Source: an uncultured Planctomycetia bacterium (lineage in GTDB: Bacteria; Planctomycetota; UBA1135; GCA-002686595). From it: a stretch of DNA of 64,000 nucleotides. The stretch spans positions 1-64,000 of the forward strand of contig CALFYL010000303.1 of NCBI GenBank assembly GCA_937952135.1, written 5' to 3'. Numbering within the stretch: the first letter of the stretch is position 1; each line of letters opens with the position of its first letter. A model generated the notes under the pieces. It saw only the letters and a program-made list of their open reading frames with translations, ran no database searches and was not told the origin of the DNA. Below are positions 19,871 through 27,710 of the stretch, piece after piece. A program made the translations under genes and the position numbers.

Positions 19871-21382
19871 GTGAGGGCGGTGTTGCTGGCGTGGGTTGGC
19901 GTGACCGACTTGAAGGGCCCTGAGAGGTCAGCATCGTCCGACGTTGGCCCAATCGCCCAGGCGGTTGCGGCACGGTCGTTCGACGAACTGGTCCTGCTCG
20001 AGTTCTTCGACAAGCCCGAGCATCAGTCGCTCCTCCCCGGCTACGTCGAATGGCTGGGGAGACGCAGCGCGGCCCGGATCGTCGAGCGGCGCGAGACGCT
20101 ACGCGGGCCAACCGACTTCGGTGGCATCTACGAGGCGGCTCGACGAGCTTGCCGAGAGGTGCGCGCGCAGCACAGGGACGCGTCCCTCACGTTTCACCTC
20201 AGTCCCGGTTCGCCGCCGATGGCCGCCGTCTGGATGCTCCTCGCCAAGACGATCTTCCCGGCGGAGCTTATCGAGTCTTCTCGCGAACAAGGAGTCAAGA
20301 CCGCCGAGGTGCCCTTCGACATCGCGGCCGAATTCCTGCCGGATTTCCTGCGCGAGCCGGACGAGCGACTTCGATCGCAGAGCACCGCGGACTCCCCGCC
20401 GGCCGCAGAGTTCGGGGCGATCACCCACCGAAGCCGCGTGATGGCGCGACTCCTTCATCGCGCGCGACGCGTGGCTCTCCGCAACGTCCCGGTGCTGATC
20501 GAGGGAGATTCGGGTACAGGCAAGGAGCTGCTCGCGAAGGCGATCCACCAAGCGAGCCCGCGCAAGGGCAAGCCGTTCATTGCGGTGAACTGCGGAGCGA
20601 TTCCGCCAACCCTAGTGGAGTCCGAGTTCTTCGGCGTTGAGAAGGGAGCGGCAACCGGCGTAGGGGCGCGCGCGGGTTTCTTCGAGGCGGCCGACGGTGG
20701 CACGTTGTTCCTGGATGAGCTGGGCGAGCTACCCTTGAGGGAGCAAGTCAAGTTCCTCAGGGTCCTGCAGGAGAGCGAAGTCACGCGCATCGGAGCCAGG
20801 GCACCGAAGCGGATCGACGTCCGCATCGTGGCCGCCACTAACCGCACCATCAGCGAGGAGGTGGCCGCCGGCCGCTTCCGTGAGGATCTCTTCTACCGCG
20901 TGGCGGTCGCCGTCCTCAAGTTGCCGCCGCTCCGAGAGCGCGCGGGGGACGTGGGCCTGCTCGTCGACGAGCTCTTGCACCGGGTGAACCAAGACGCCAT
21001 CGGTGAGCCCGGCTATGGGCACAAGAAGCTCTCTGCAGGCGCAAGAAACCTTCTGCTGGCGCACCCATGGCCGGGAAACGTCCGCGAGCTGCTGCTGACG
21101 CTCAAGCGCGCCGCCCTCTGGAGCGAGAGCGAGACCATCACCGCAGAAGACGTGCGCGAGGCACTCCTAGATGTCCCCGCGAATCGGCGCGCCGACATCC
21201 TCGATCGCCCGCTGGGAACTGGTCTCAAGTTGCCCGAATTGATGGCAGAGGTGGCGCGTCACTATCTCCAGCGCGCCTTGGACGAAGCCGGCGGGAACAA
21301 GACCAAGGCGGCGGCCCTCGTTGGCCTGCCTAGCTACCAGACGCTGACGAATTGGCTCGAACGCTACGAAGTGGAGCGATGA
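19871..21382 (+). CDS. sigma-54-dependent activator with N-terminal CARF-type sensor (RtcR-like)
   Basis: About 503 residues. Start: I prefer GTG at 19871 (VRAVLLAWVGVTDL), which begins at the first strand of a CARF/Rossmann fold; an in-frame start at 19838 adds 11 residues. Domains: N-terminal CARF-like sensor about 1-165, with the phosphate-loop signature HLSPGSPPMAA near 109-119; AAA+ sigma-54 interaction domain with Walker A GDSGTGKE at 212-219 and Walker B TLFLDELGE near 278-286; C-terminal Fis-type helix-turn-helix (GNKTKAAALVGLP...). The sigma-54 contact loop reads GAATGV at 259-264 in place of GAFTGA. RtcR uses the same layout to sense RNA ends, and CARF domains bind cyclic oligonucleotides. 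It probably activates the operon starting at 21454. Confidence 0.88.
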   Translation: MRAVLLAWVGVTDLKGPERSASSDVGPIAQAVAARSFDELVLLEFFDKPEHQSLLPGYVEWLGRRSAARIVERRETLRGPTDFGGIYEAARRACREVRAQHRDASLTFHLSPGSPPMAAVWMLLAKTIFPAELIESSREQGVKTAEVPFDIAAEFLPDFLREPDERLRSQSTADSPPAAEFGAITHRSRVMARLLHRARRVALRNVPVLIEGDSGTGKELLAKAIHQASPRKGKPFIAVNCGAIPPTLVESEFFGVEKGAATGVGARAGFFEAADGGTLFLDELGELPLREQVKFLRVLQESEVTRIGARAPKRIDVRIVAATNRTISEEVAAGRFREDLFYRVAVAVLKLPPLRERAGDVGLLVDELLHRVNQDAIGEPGYGHKKLSAGARNLLLAHPWPGNVRELLLTLKRAALWSESETITAEDVREALLDVPANRRADILDRPLGTGLKLPELMAEVARHYLQRALDEAGGNKTKAAALVGLPSYQTLTNWLERYEVER

Positions 21383-21413
21383 TCGCACGCGCGCTGCTAT
21401 GGATTCGGTTTCG

Positions 21414-21429
21414 TGGCACGGCGTTCGCT
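21414..21429 (+). promoter_or_regulatory. sigma-54 (-24/-12) promoter for the TerY-P operon
   Basis: TGGCACG-GCGT-TCGCT. Compared with the consensus TGGCACG-N4-TTGCW there is a single mismatch (T to C at the second base of the -12 element). GG and GC are separated by the required 10 bases. Expected start of transcription is near 21440, about 14 bases before the ATG at 21454 and just before its GGAGGTG ribosome site. It sits 32 bases downstream of a sigma-54 activator gene. An enhancer site for the activator is not identified. Confidence 0.72.
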
Positions 21430-21453
21430 TTGCCTGCAGCACGGAGGTGAACC

Positions 21454-22251
21454 ATGGGATGGGCTAGCTACAACGAGGACATCGTCAGTCGTCGCAACGG
21501 AGTGACCCGTTCTTCTACGCGGATCGATCGGGCGAACGCAGTCCGAGCGAATTCCCCGCCTGCGCCGAACAACAACGGAGAACCGACCTTGAGCAAGTTG
21601 AAGGAGTTCACAGCGCCGAACGCGAGACCCCTGCCCGTGCTGCTTCTCGCTGACGTCAGCGGGAGCATGGGCGCCAACGGCAAGATCGACGCGCTCAACG
21701 ACGCGGTGGAAGAGATGTTGGAGAGCTTCGGCGGTGAGGATGACAGCCGTGCGGAGATCCATGTCGCGGTGATCACGTTCGGCAAGGACGGCGCGAAGGT
21801 CCACCAGCCGCTCGCTCCTGCCGCCAAGGTGCAGTGGACCCGTATGACGGCGGCCGGTGGGACGCCGATGGGTGCCGCGTTCGATGTGGCGACCGGCATG
21901 ATCGAGGACCGCGCGCAGATCCCGAGCCGCGCGTATCGCCCGACAATCATCCTCGTCTCGGATGGCCAGCCCACCGACGAGTGGAGAGCACCGCTGAAGC
22001 GGCTGCTTGGTTCGGAACGCGCCTCAAAGGCGACTCGATTCGCGATGGGTATCGGCGACGACGTCGACGAGGCGATGCTCTCCGCGTTCCGCGCGACGCC
22101 CGAGGCACGTGTCTACCGGGCTCACGAGGCTAGGCAGATCAAGCAGTTCTTCCGCTGGGTAACGATGAGCGTCACGCAGCGCTCGCGGAGCGCGAACCCT
22201 GACAGCGTGATCGCCGCGGAGCCGACCGATCTCGACGACTTCAACTTCTGA
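21454..22251 (+). CDS. TerY-like VWA domain protein of TerY-P triad
   Basis: 265 residues. A von Willebrand A domain follows a 56-residue polar leader. The metal-ion adhesion site is complete: DVSGS at 67-71, Thr137 (GGTPMG) and Asp170 (SDGQPTD). TerY-type VWA proteins work with a PP2C phosphatase and a kinase (the TerY-P triad) as phosphorylation-controlled scaffolds in stress and defence operons. Start ATG has a strong GGAGGTG site seven bases upstream. A TTG at 21589, preceded by GGAG, would give the standard TerY length (about 220 residues, LSKLKEFTAPNARPLP...) and is a possible alternative. First gene of the operon; PP2C begins 16 bases after its stop. Confidence 0.85.
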   Translation: MGWASYNEDIVSRRNGVTRSSTRIDRANAVRANSPPAPNNNGEPTLSKLKEFTAPNARPLPVLLLADVSGSMGANGKIDALNDAVEEMLESFGGEDDSRAEIHVAVITFGKDGAKVHQPLAPAAKVQWTRMTAAGGTPMGAAFDVATGMIEDRAQIPSRAYRPTIILVSDGQPTDEWRAPLKRLLGSERASKATRFAMGIGDDVDEAMLSAFRATPEARVYRAHEARQIKQFFRWVTMSVTQRSRSANPDSVIAAEPTDLDDFNF

Positions 22252-22267
22252 GCGCACCGAGGCCTTC

Positions 22268-22990
22268 GTGTCGAACCGCCCACCCGACGACTACTTCGGC
22301 GCCAGCATGGTCGGACCGCGCCATCGCGCCGAAGGCAAGCCCAATGAGGACAGCTGGCTCGGAGCGCGCGGAGCGTTCGGGACGCTGGTCGTCGTCAGTG
22401 ATGGGATGGGATCTCGACGCGAGGCCCGTCGTGGCGCTCGGATGGCATGCCGGGCGGTGCTCGATGCAGTGCGCTCGTGGCACAAGGCAGGCGCCGGTGA
22501 CCTGAATGAGCTCCTCGTCCGCATCGAGCCGGTCTGGTGCTCGCTCATCGCTCCGTCGACCGCTCGCGACTGTGCGGCGACGTGCCTGTTCGCCCTCGCT
22601 CACACTCACGGGCAGATTCACGTGGCGGCGATCGGCGACGGCCTCGCGCTCCTGCGAACGAGACGGGGGCTGGAGTGGATCGTGGGCCCGCGCTCGGGCG
22701 GCTTCGCCAACGAGACCGCCGCACTCGGCCACTTGGCGTCGTGGACGAGCCGTAGCTTCCCGCGCGCGGGCGGGGAGGTCGTCGTGCTCGCGACGGACGG
22801 GGTCGCTGACGACCTGCTGCCCGAGCGCATCGACGGCTTCGTGCAGTGGCTCATGGACGACTTCTCCGGGATGGCGCCCAGCCAGCGTTGGCGAGCGCTC
22901 CAGCGGGAGTTGAAGGACTGGCCCACGCCCCACCACACGGATGACAAGACCCTCGTCGTCCTCAGGCGGCGAGATGGGGTGCTCGCATGA
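22268..22990 (+). CDS. PP2C-family protein phosphatase of TerY-P triad
   Basis: 240 residues, a single PP2C domain. Metal-binding and core motifs are in order: EDSW near 27, VSDGMGS near 43, an ATDGVADD element near 176, and TDDKTLVV near 228. It should be a Mn/Mg-dependent serine/threonine phosphatase that reverses the action of the kinase encoded next. GTG start with a GAGG element a few bases upstream. The stop overlaps the ATG of the kinase gene (ATGA), which fixes a near-equal output of writer and eraser. No membrane or secretion signal. Confidence 0.88.
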   Translation: MSNRPPDDYFGASMVGPRHRAEGKPNEDSWLGARGAFGTLVVVSDGMGSRREARRGARMACRAVLDAVRSWHKAGAGDLNELLVRIEPVWCSLIAPSTARDCAATCLFALAHTHGQIHVAAIGDGLALLRTRRGLEWIVGPRSGGFANETAALGHLASWTSRSFPRAGGEVVVLATDGVADDLLPERIDGFVQWLMDDFSGMAPSQRWRALQRELKDWPTPHHTDDKTLVVLRRRDGVLA

Positions 22991-24387
22991 CGTCTGCTCC
23001 GCGCCAGGTCACGGACATAAACGGTGTGCGGTACTCGCTGCTTCGGCAGTTGGGGCGCGGAGGCCAGGGGGCCGTCTACGAGGTCGACGGAGGCAGGCTC
23101 GCTGCGAAGATCGTCTTCGACTCTTCCGCAGCTCGTCGTGAGCGCCTGCGCAACCAGCTCACGCAGGTGAAGCGGCTCTCCCTCGCCGATCTGGAGATCG
23201 CCCGGCCCATCGAGATGCTTCGCGAGCCGGTGCTGGGTTACGTGATGGAGTTGCTCACGGGGATGCAGCCGCTGAAGGCGCTTGGGGCTGTGCCCAAGGA
23301 GGAGAGCTCTCCCGCCGCGTGGTACCTCGCGGGCGGTGGTCTGCGGCGGCGACTCCAGCTCCTCGCTCGCAGTGCCGACACGCTCGCGGCTCTGCACGGC
23401 AAAGGGCTCGTCTACTCCGACCCGTCGCCCCACAACATCTTCGTCTCAGAGAGCCCCGCAGCGACGGAGGTCCGCTTCATCGACGCGGACAACATCCACT
23501 ACGCTTCCGTCGCGGGCGTGCCCGCCGTCTACACCCCAGGTTACGGCGCGCCCGAGCTCGTGCGATGCACGAGCGGCGTCAACTCGCTCACGGACGCTCA
23601 CGCCTTCAGCGTGCTCGCGTTCCAGACGCTGTCCCTCGCCCATCCGCTCATCGGCAACGCAGTGAACGACGGCCCTCCCGAGCGAGAGGAGGACGCTCTC
23701 GGCGGACGCCTGCCGTGGATCGACCACCCGACCGACGAGACCAATCGTGCGTCCTACGGAATCCCCCGGCCCAATGTGCTGTCGCGAAAGCTCCTCGACC
23801 TCGCCGAGCGCGCTTTCGGCGCCGGCCTGCGAGACGCGGCGAAGCGGCCTGGCGTCTCTGAGTGGGCCGAGTGCCTGCACGGCGCCGCCGACGCCACGTT
23901 GTCGTGCGCGTCGTGCAAGGGGACCTACTACCTCACGGAGAAGTTCTGCCCGTGGTGTGACGAGCCTCGGCCTGCGTTCGCCACCGCCGCCTTCAACCTG
24001 TGGGACCCCTCTCTCGGCGCGGGCGGCGAGCTACTGCAGAAGCCCGTAGGCGACCGGCGTCGTGCGGTGGTCGCTGCGGTCCTTGGACTTACCGACGGCG
24101 AGACCGTGTCGGTCACGCAACGCCTCGCGCACGGGCGCGACGGCGCCGCTGGTGCTCGGCCTGCAATTGAACTCCAGCTCTCGGGCACTCGGCTCTCGCT
24201 GCGAAGCGTCGACGGCGATCGTTACCGGCTCTCGTCCCCCAGCGGCGGCCGAGTCGCAGAGGTGACCGACCGCGTGAAGGAGATCCGGCTCGAGCCCGGC
24301 GTGGCCTCGTGGCGCCTCCACTTCGGCTCAACCGACAACCTGCACCGCGTCGTGAACTTCGAACTTCGACCGGGAGCCGCCCGATGA
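22987..24387 (+). CDS. Ser/Thr protein kinase with C-terminal zinc ribbon, TerY-P triad
   Basis: 466 residues. Kinase domain about 10-300: glycine loop LGRGGQGAVY (22-31), ATP-binding Lys41, catalytic loop VYSDPSPHN with Asp145 and Asn150, metal-binding DAD (166-168) instead of DFG, and APE (188-190). The HRD arginine is absent, which is usual for the TerY-P kinase group and suggests activity without activation-loop phosphorylation. A zinc ribbon follows: Cys307, Cys310, Cys321, Cys324. The last ~130 residues form a beta-rich domain, possibly FHA-like or target binding. Coupled by ATGA overlaps to the phosphatase before it and the helicase after it. Likely substrates are its operon partners; this is inference. 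Confidence 0.87.
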   Translation: MTSAPRQVTDINGVRYSLLRQLGRGGQGAVYEVDGGRLAAKIVFDSSAARRERLRNQLTQVKRLSLADLEIARPIEMLREPVLGYVMELLTGMQPLKALGAVPKEESSPAAWYLAGGGLRRRLQLLARSADTLAALHGKGLVYSDPSPHNIFVSESPAATEVRFIDADNIHYASVAGVPAVYTPGYGAPELVRCTSGVNSLTDAHAFSVLAFQTLSLAHPLIGNAVNDGPPEREEDALGGRLPWIDHPTDETNRASYGIPRPNVLSRKLLDLAERAFGAGLRDAAKRPGVSEWAECLHGAADATLSCASCKGTYYLTEKFCPWCDEPRPAFATAAFNLWDPSLGAGGELLQKPVGDRRRAVVAAVLGLTDGETVSVTQRLAHGRDGAAGARPAIELQLSGTRLSLRSVDGDRYRLSSPSGGRVAEVTDRVKEIRLEPGVASWRLHFGSTDNLHRVVNFELRPGAAR

Positions 24388-27300
24388 ACATCACCGACCT
24401 GGCTTCGGGAGAGGTCTCGACCTTCGAGGTCAAGCCGAGCGCGGCAGCCGACTTCGACCTCGTCATCGAAGCTCGCGCGGAGGCGGCACTGCAGTTCTCC
24501 GATATTGCCGGCGAGTCGCTGTTGCGAATCGGCCCGACTGCGTGGATCGTCGTCGGCGCTGACAAGCGGGCAATCGCGGCGCTCCAGCGACTCCGGGATC
24601 GCAACCTCCCGCGCGTCGCCTGGGTCGCCGCCGTCCGCCCGAAGGGGAAGAAGAGCGAAGCGGTGCTCGTGCAGGTGCACGAGTTCCCCGCGCGCTACGA
24701 CTGGCCCGACCCGGTCGACATCGGCGTCGACGACAAGCTCGTCGAGCAGGTGAGGCAAAAGCTCGCCCGAAGCGTCACGGCTGCCGAGGCCACCCAGTGG
24801 CTGAACGATCGGTTCATCCTCCAGGCCGACGATGGCACTGCGAGGGTATTCCTCTCGGGAAGCCCGACGCCGGAGACCGACCAGAGTGGCGCCTTCCGGC
24901 TTCACGGTCGAGGGTACGCGGTTGACGTTGCCAAGGGACGCGACGACAAGCTCCTCGCCACCCGAGTCGTGGAGGCAAGACGCGGTAGCACTCCCGACGA
25001 GCGCCGCCCTGTGGTCCTCGTGCTCGGGCGCATTCGGTTCTGCGATGCGACCATCGCGGGCGCATTTCGTGGCGCCGCGCGGACTCAGCTCGATCAGCTC
25101 GTCGAGCAAGCCGGCAGCTATCTCAGCGTTTGGAAGGAGTACAACAAGCTCGAACGCGAAAGCGTGCTGCGTCGCGCGCGAGCCCTCGGCTGGCTTCGGT
25201 ACAGCAGGCGGCTGCTGCAGGGTGACGGGCGATGGCGCTTCTTCGTAGAGGACACGAAGCAGCTCGAAACCGCCCTCCAGGTGCTGCGCAACGCGGGGGA
25301 CGTCGACCTCGAGGCCGCGCAGAACCCGCCGCCCGAGCTGCAGCAGGTGACTGACGACGCCGCGACGACGACCGACGCCGGCACCGCGAGCTCTGAGCGG
25401 TCGCGGATCTTCGTCGGCTCCTTCTCGGGCGCCGAGCCCCAGCGGCGCACGATCGATCTGCAGCCTCCGATCGACAGTGATGACCGTGAGCCGCCCGAGA
25501 GCGGCGTGTTGTTTCTGAGCGTGAGTGGCGATCGCAAGCGCCTCGAACGGCGCGAGCACGCGCAGTCGCTCGTCGCGTCTGCAGAGTGCCCAATGCCCCA
25601 GCTTGGTCTCCTGCTTGAGGGAAGCGCTGTCCCCGAGCGCCGCAGAAAGACGGAGGACGCACTCTCTGTCGCCGCACGCGCAGTGTTCGGTGGTGAGCCC
25701 ACTGCGCGGCAGGTGGAGGCGCTGCGCGTTGCCCTCAACACGCCCGACATCGCCATGATTCAGGGACCGCCGGGAACTGGCAAGACGAAGACTATCGCTG
25801 CGCTTGAGGTTCGACTCGCCGAAATTTCCGAAAGTGACCTTGCGGGTAGGACCTTGCTGACGAGCTATCAACACGACGCGGTCGAGCACGCGGCGTCAAA
25901 GACGCTCGTCTTCGGCCTCCCGGCGATCAAAGTGGGGCGCAAGCGAGGGACGACCGATCAGAGCGACGGCTTCGATCGTTGGCGTCGAGAGAGAGCGGAC
26001 GCTGTGCGCGCAGACCTGTCGAACCTCCCCGAACGCCCCGTGACAGAGGTCCTCCGCAAGGTAAGAACGCTCGCCGCCGCCTACGTCGCGTCGCCGCTCA
26101 CGGCCGACGAGTCGCTGCGCGTCGCTCGCGAGGTGCAGGACCTCTGCAGCAGCTACGTCCCGCCCACCCTGAACGACCGGCTCGACGTGCTTCGTCAGGA
26201 GCTCTCGCGCTCCCCGCAGATCGACGATGCAGGGGGCGACGACCGCGCTCTTGCCCTCAAGGCAGTTCGCGCACTGCGCACCGACCCCATCGCGTTCGGC
26301 GATGATGGCCCTCGGAACGCCGACCGCGCACGCCTGCGGCTCCAGCGCATGGGTCTCTACGACGAGGGCAAGCACCGAGTCCTGAGCGAAGCGGCCGAGT
26401 GGACCAGCGAGGACGCGCCGGCGTTCCTCTCCGAGCTGAAGACGCTGCAGGATGGTCTGATCGATCTTCTTTCGGCCGAGAAGCCGGTCGGCGCTCCGAT
26501 GGTTCACAGCGACCTCGAGAGCCTTCTCCCGGAGATCGTCGACGCGGTCTACGCCAAGGCTCGCGAGTCAGCGGGCGGCGAGGACGCGGTCCTCTACGAG
26601 TACCTCAACGACCTGGAGAACGACATCGACGCGGTCCGCGACGCGGTGCGGAGCTACACCGTCGTGCTCGCAGCCACCTGTCAGCAGTCGGTCGGCTTCC
26701 AGATGAGCCAGGCGAAGGGCGAAGACACCGTCTTCGCGAACGTGATCGTCGACGAGGCGGCGCGCGCCAACCCGCTCGACCTGTTCATCCCGATGTCACG
26801 CGCGGAGCGGCGCATCATCCTGGTCGGCGACCACCGCCAGCTTCCACACATCCTCGAGCCCGACATCGAGAGCCAGCTCGAGCAATCGGTCTCCGACGCG
26901 ACGACGGCCGCGCTGCGTCGCAGCCTCTTCGAGCGCCTGTTCCAGGCGATGAAGGAGCGAGAGGCGAAGGACGGCATCAAGCGCACGGTCACGCTCGACA
27001 AGCAGTACCGGATGCACCCCGTGCTCGGGTCGTTCGTCAGCGACACGTTCTACGCTCCCTATGGCGAGGGCTTCGAGTCGCCCCGCCGCCCGGAGGAGTT
27101 CGTTCACGACCTGCCCGGATACGCCGGGCGCGTTGCCGCGTGGGTGGACTTGCCTCTCTCTCGCGGCCGCGAGCACGGTGGTCAAAGCAAACGGCGCGCT
27201 GTCGAGGCCGAGTGGATCGCGAAGGAGGTCGAGCGCCTCGCGACCGCGCGGCGAGATCTCAGCTTCGGCGTCATCTCGTTCTACTCGGCACAGGCCGACG

Positions 27301-27710
27301 AGGTGCTGCTCGCGATGGAGAAGCGTGGGATGTCCGAGCGGCTCGACGACGGCTCCTACCGCGTCAAGGATGCTTGGCGCGAGACGCGCAGCGAGGACGG
27401 GCGGCTCATCGAGCGATTGCGCGTCGGTACCGTCGACGCCTTCCAGGGCAAGGAGTTCGACGTCGTGCTCCTGTCGATGACGAGAGCGAACGACCTGCCC
27501 GTGTCGGATGAGCGCTCCCTCCGGCGGAAGTTCGGCCACCTGATGCTCGAGAACCGACTGTGCGTCGCGATGAGCCGGCAGCAGCGGCTTCTCGTCGTCG
27601 TCGGGGACTCGGCGATGCTGAGGGGCGAAGCGTCGGAGAAGGCGCTGCGCGGCCTCGTCGCTTTCCGTGAACTCTGTGGAGGGAAACATGGCCTTGCTGT
27701 TCAAGCGTGA
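24384..27710 (+). CDS. SF1 (UPF1/DNA2-like) helicase with large N-terminal extension
   Basis: 1108 residues starting at the ATG that overlaps the kinase stop. The C-terminal half is a superfamily 1B helicase: motif I GPPGTGKTKT (461-470), motif II VDEAA near 790, motif IV/V region GTVDAFQGKEFDVVLLS near 1015-1030, and motif VI CVAMSR near 1055. UPF1-like enzymes act on RNA or DNA 5'-3'. The first ~430 residues match nothing I recognise; they include a variable linker (about 325-375). The position upstream of the McrB- and McrC-type genes recalls the CnuH helicase of coiled-coil McrBC (CoCoNuT) systems. The end overlaps the next gene by 23 bases. Confidence 0.87.
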   Translation: MNITDLASGEVSTFEVKPSAAADFDLVIEARAEAALQFSDIAGESLLRIGPTAWIVVGADKRAIAALQRLRDRNLPRVAWVAAVRPKGKKSEAVLVQVHEFPARYDWPDPVDIGVDDKLVEQVRQKLARSVTAAEATQWLNDRFILQADDGTARVFLSGSPTPETDQSGAFRLHGRGYAVDVAKGRDDKLLATRVVEARRGSTPDERRPVVLVLGRIRFCDATIAGAFRGAARTQLDQLVEQAGSYLSVWKEYNKLERESVLRRARALGWLRYSRRLLQGDGRWRFFVEDTKQLETALQVLRNAGDVDLEAAQNPPPELQQVTDDAATTTDAGTASSERSRIFVGSFSGAEPQRRTIDLQPPIDSDDREPPESGVLFLSVSGDRKRLERREHAQSLVASAECPMPQLGLLLEGSAVPERRRKTEDALSVAARAVFGGEPTARQVEALRVALNTPDIAMIQGPPGTGKTKTIAALEVRLAEISESDLAGRTLLTSYQHDAVEHAASKTLVFGLPAIKVGRKRGTTDQSDGFDRWRRERADAVRADLSNLPERPVTEVLRKVRTLAAAYVASPLTADESLRVAREVQDLCSSYVPPTLNDRLDVLRQELSRSPQIDDAGGDDRALALKAVRALRTDPIAFGDDGPRNADRARLRLQRMGLYDEGKHRVLSEAAEWTSEDAPAFLSELKTLQDGLIDLLSAEKPVGAPMVHSDLESLLPEIVDAVYAKARESAGGEDAVLYEYLNDLENDIDAVRDAVRSYTVVLAATCQQSVGFQMSQAKGEDTVFANVIVDEAARANPLDLFIPMSRAERRIILVGDHRQLPHILEPDIESQLEQSVSDATTAALRRSLFERLFQAMKEREAKDGIKRTVTLDKQYRMHPVLGSFVSDTFYAPYGEGFESPRRPEEFVHDLPGYAGRVAAWVDLPLSRGREHGGQSKRRAVEAEWIAKEVERLATARRDLSFGVISFYSAQADEVLLAMEKRGMSERLDDGSYRVKDAWRETRSEDGRLIERLRVGTVDAFQGKEFDVVLLSMTRANDLPVSDERSLRRKFGHLMLENRLCVAMSRQQRLLVVVGDSAMLRGEASEKALRGLVAFRELCGGKHGLAVQA

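Noticed and set aside
21414..21434. Alternative -12 element TTTGC five bases further on
   Set aside because: Gives 15 bases between GG and GC; sigma-54 needs 10, which the chosen TCGCT provides.
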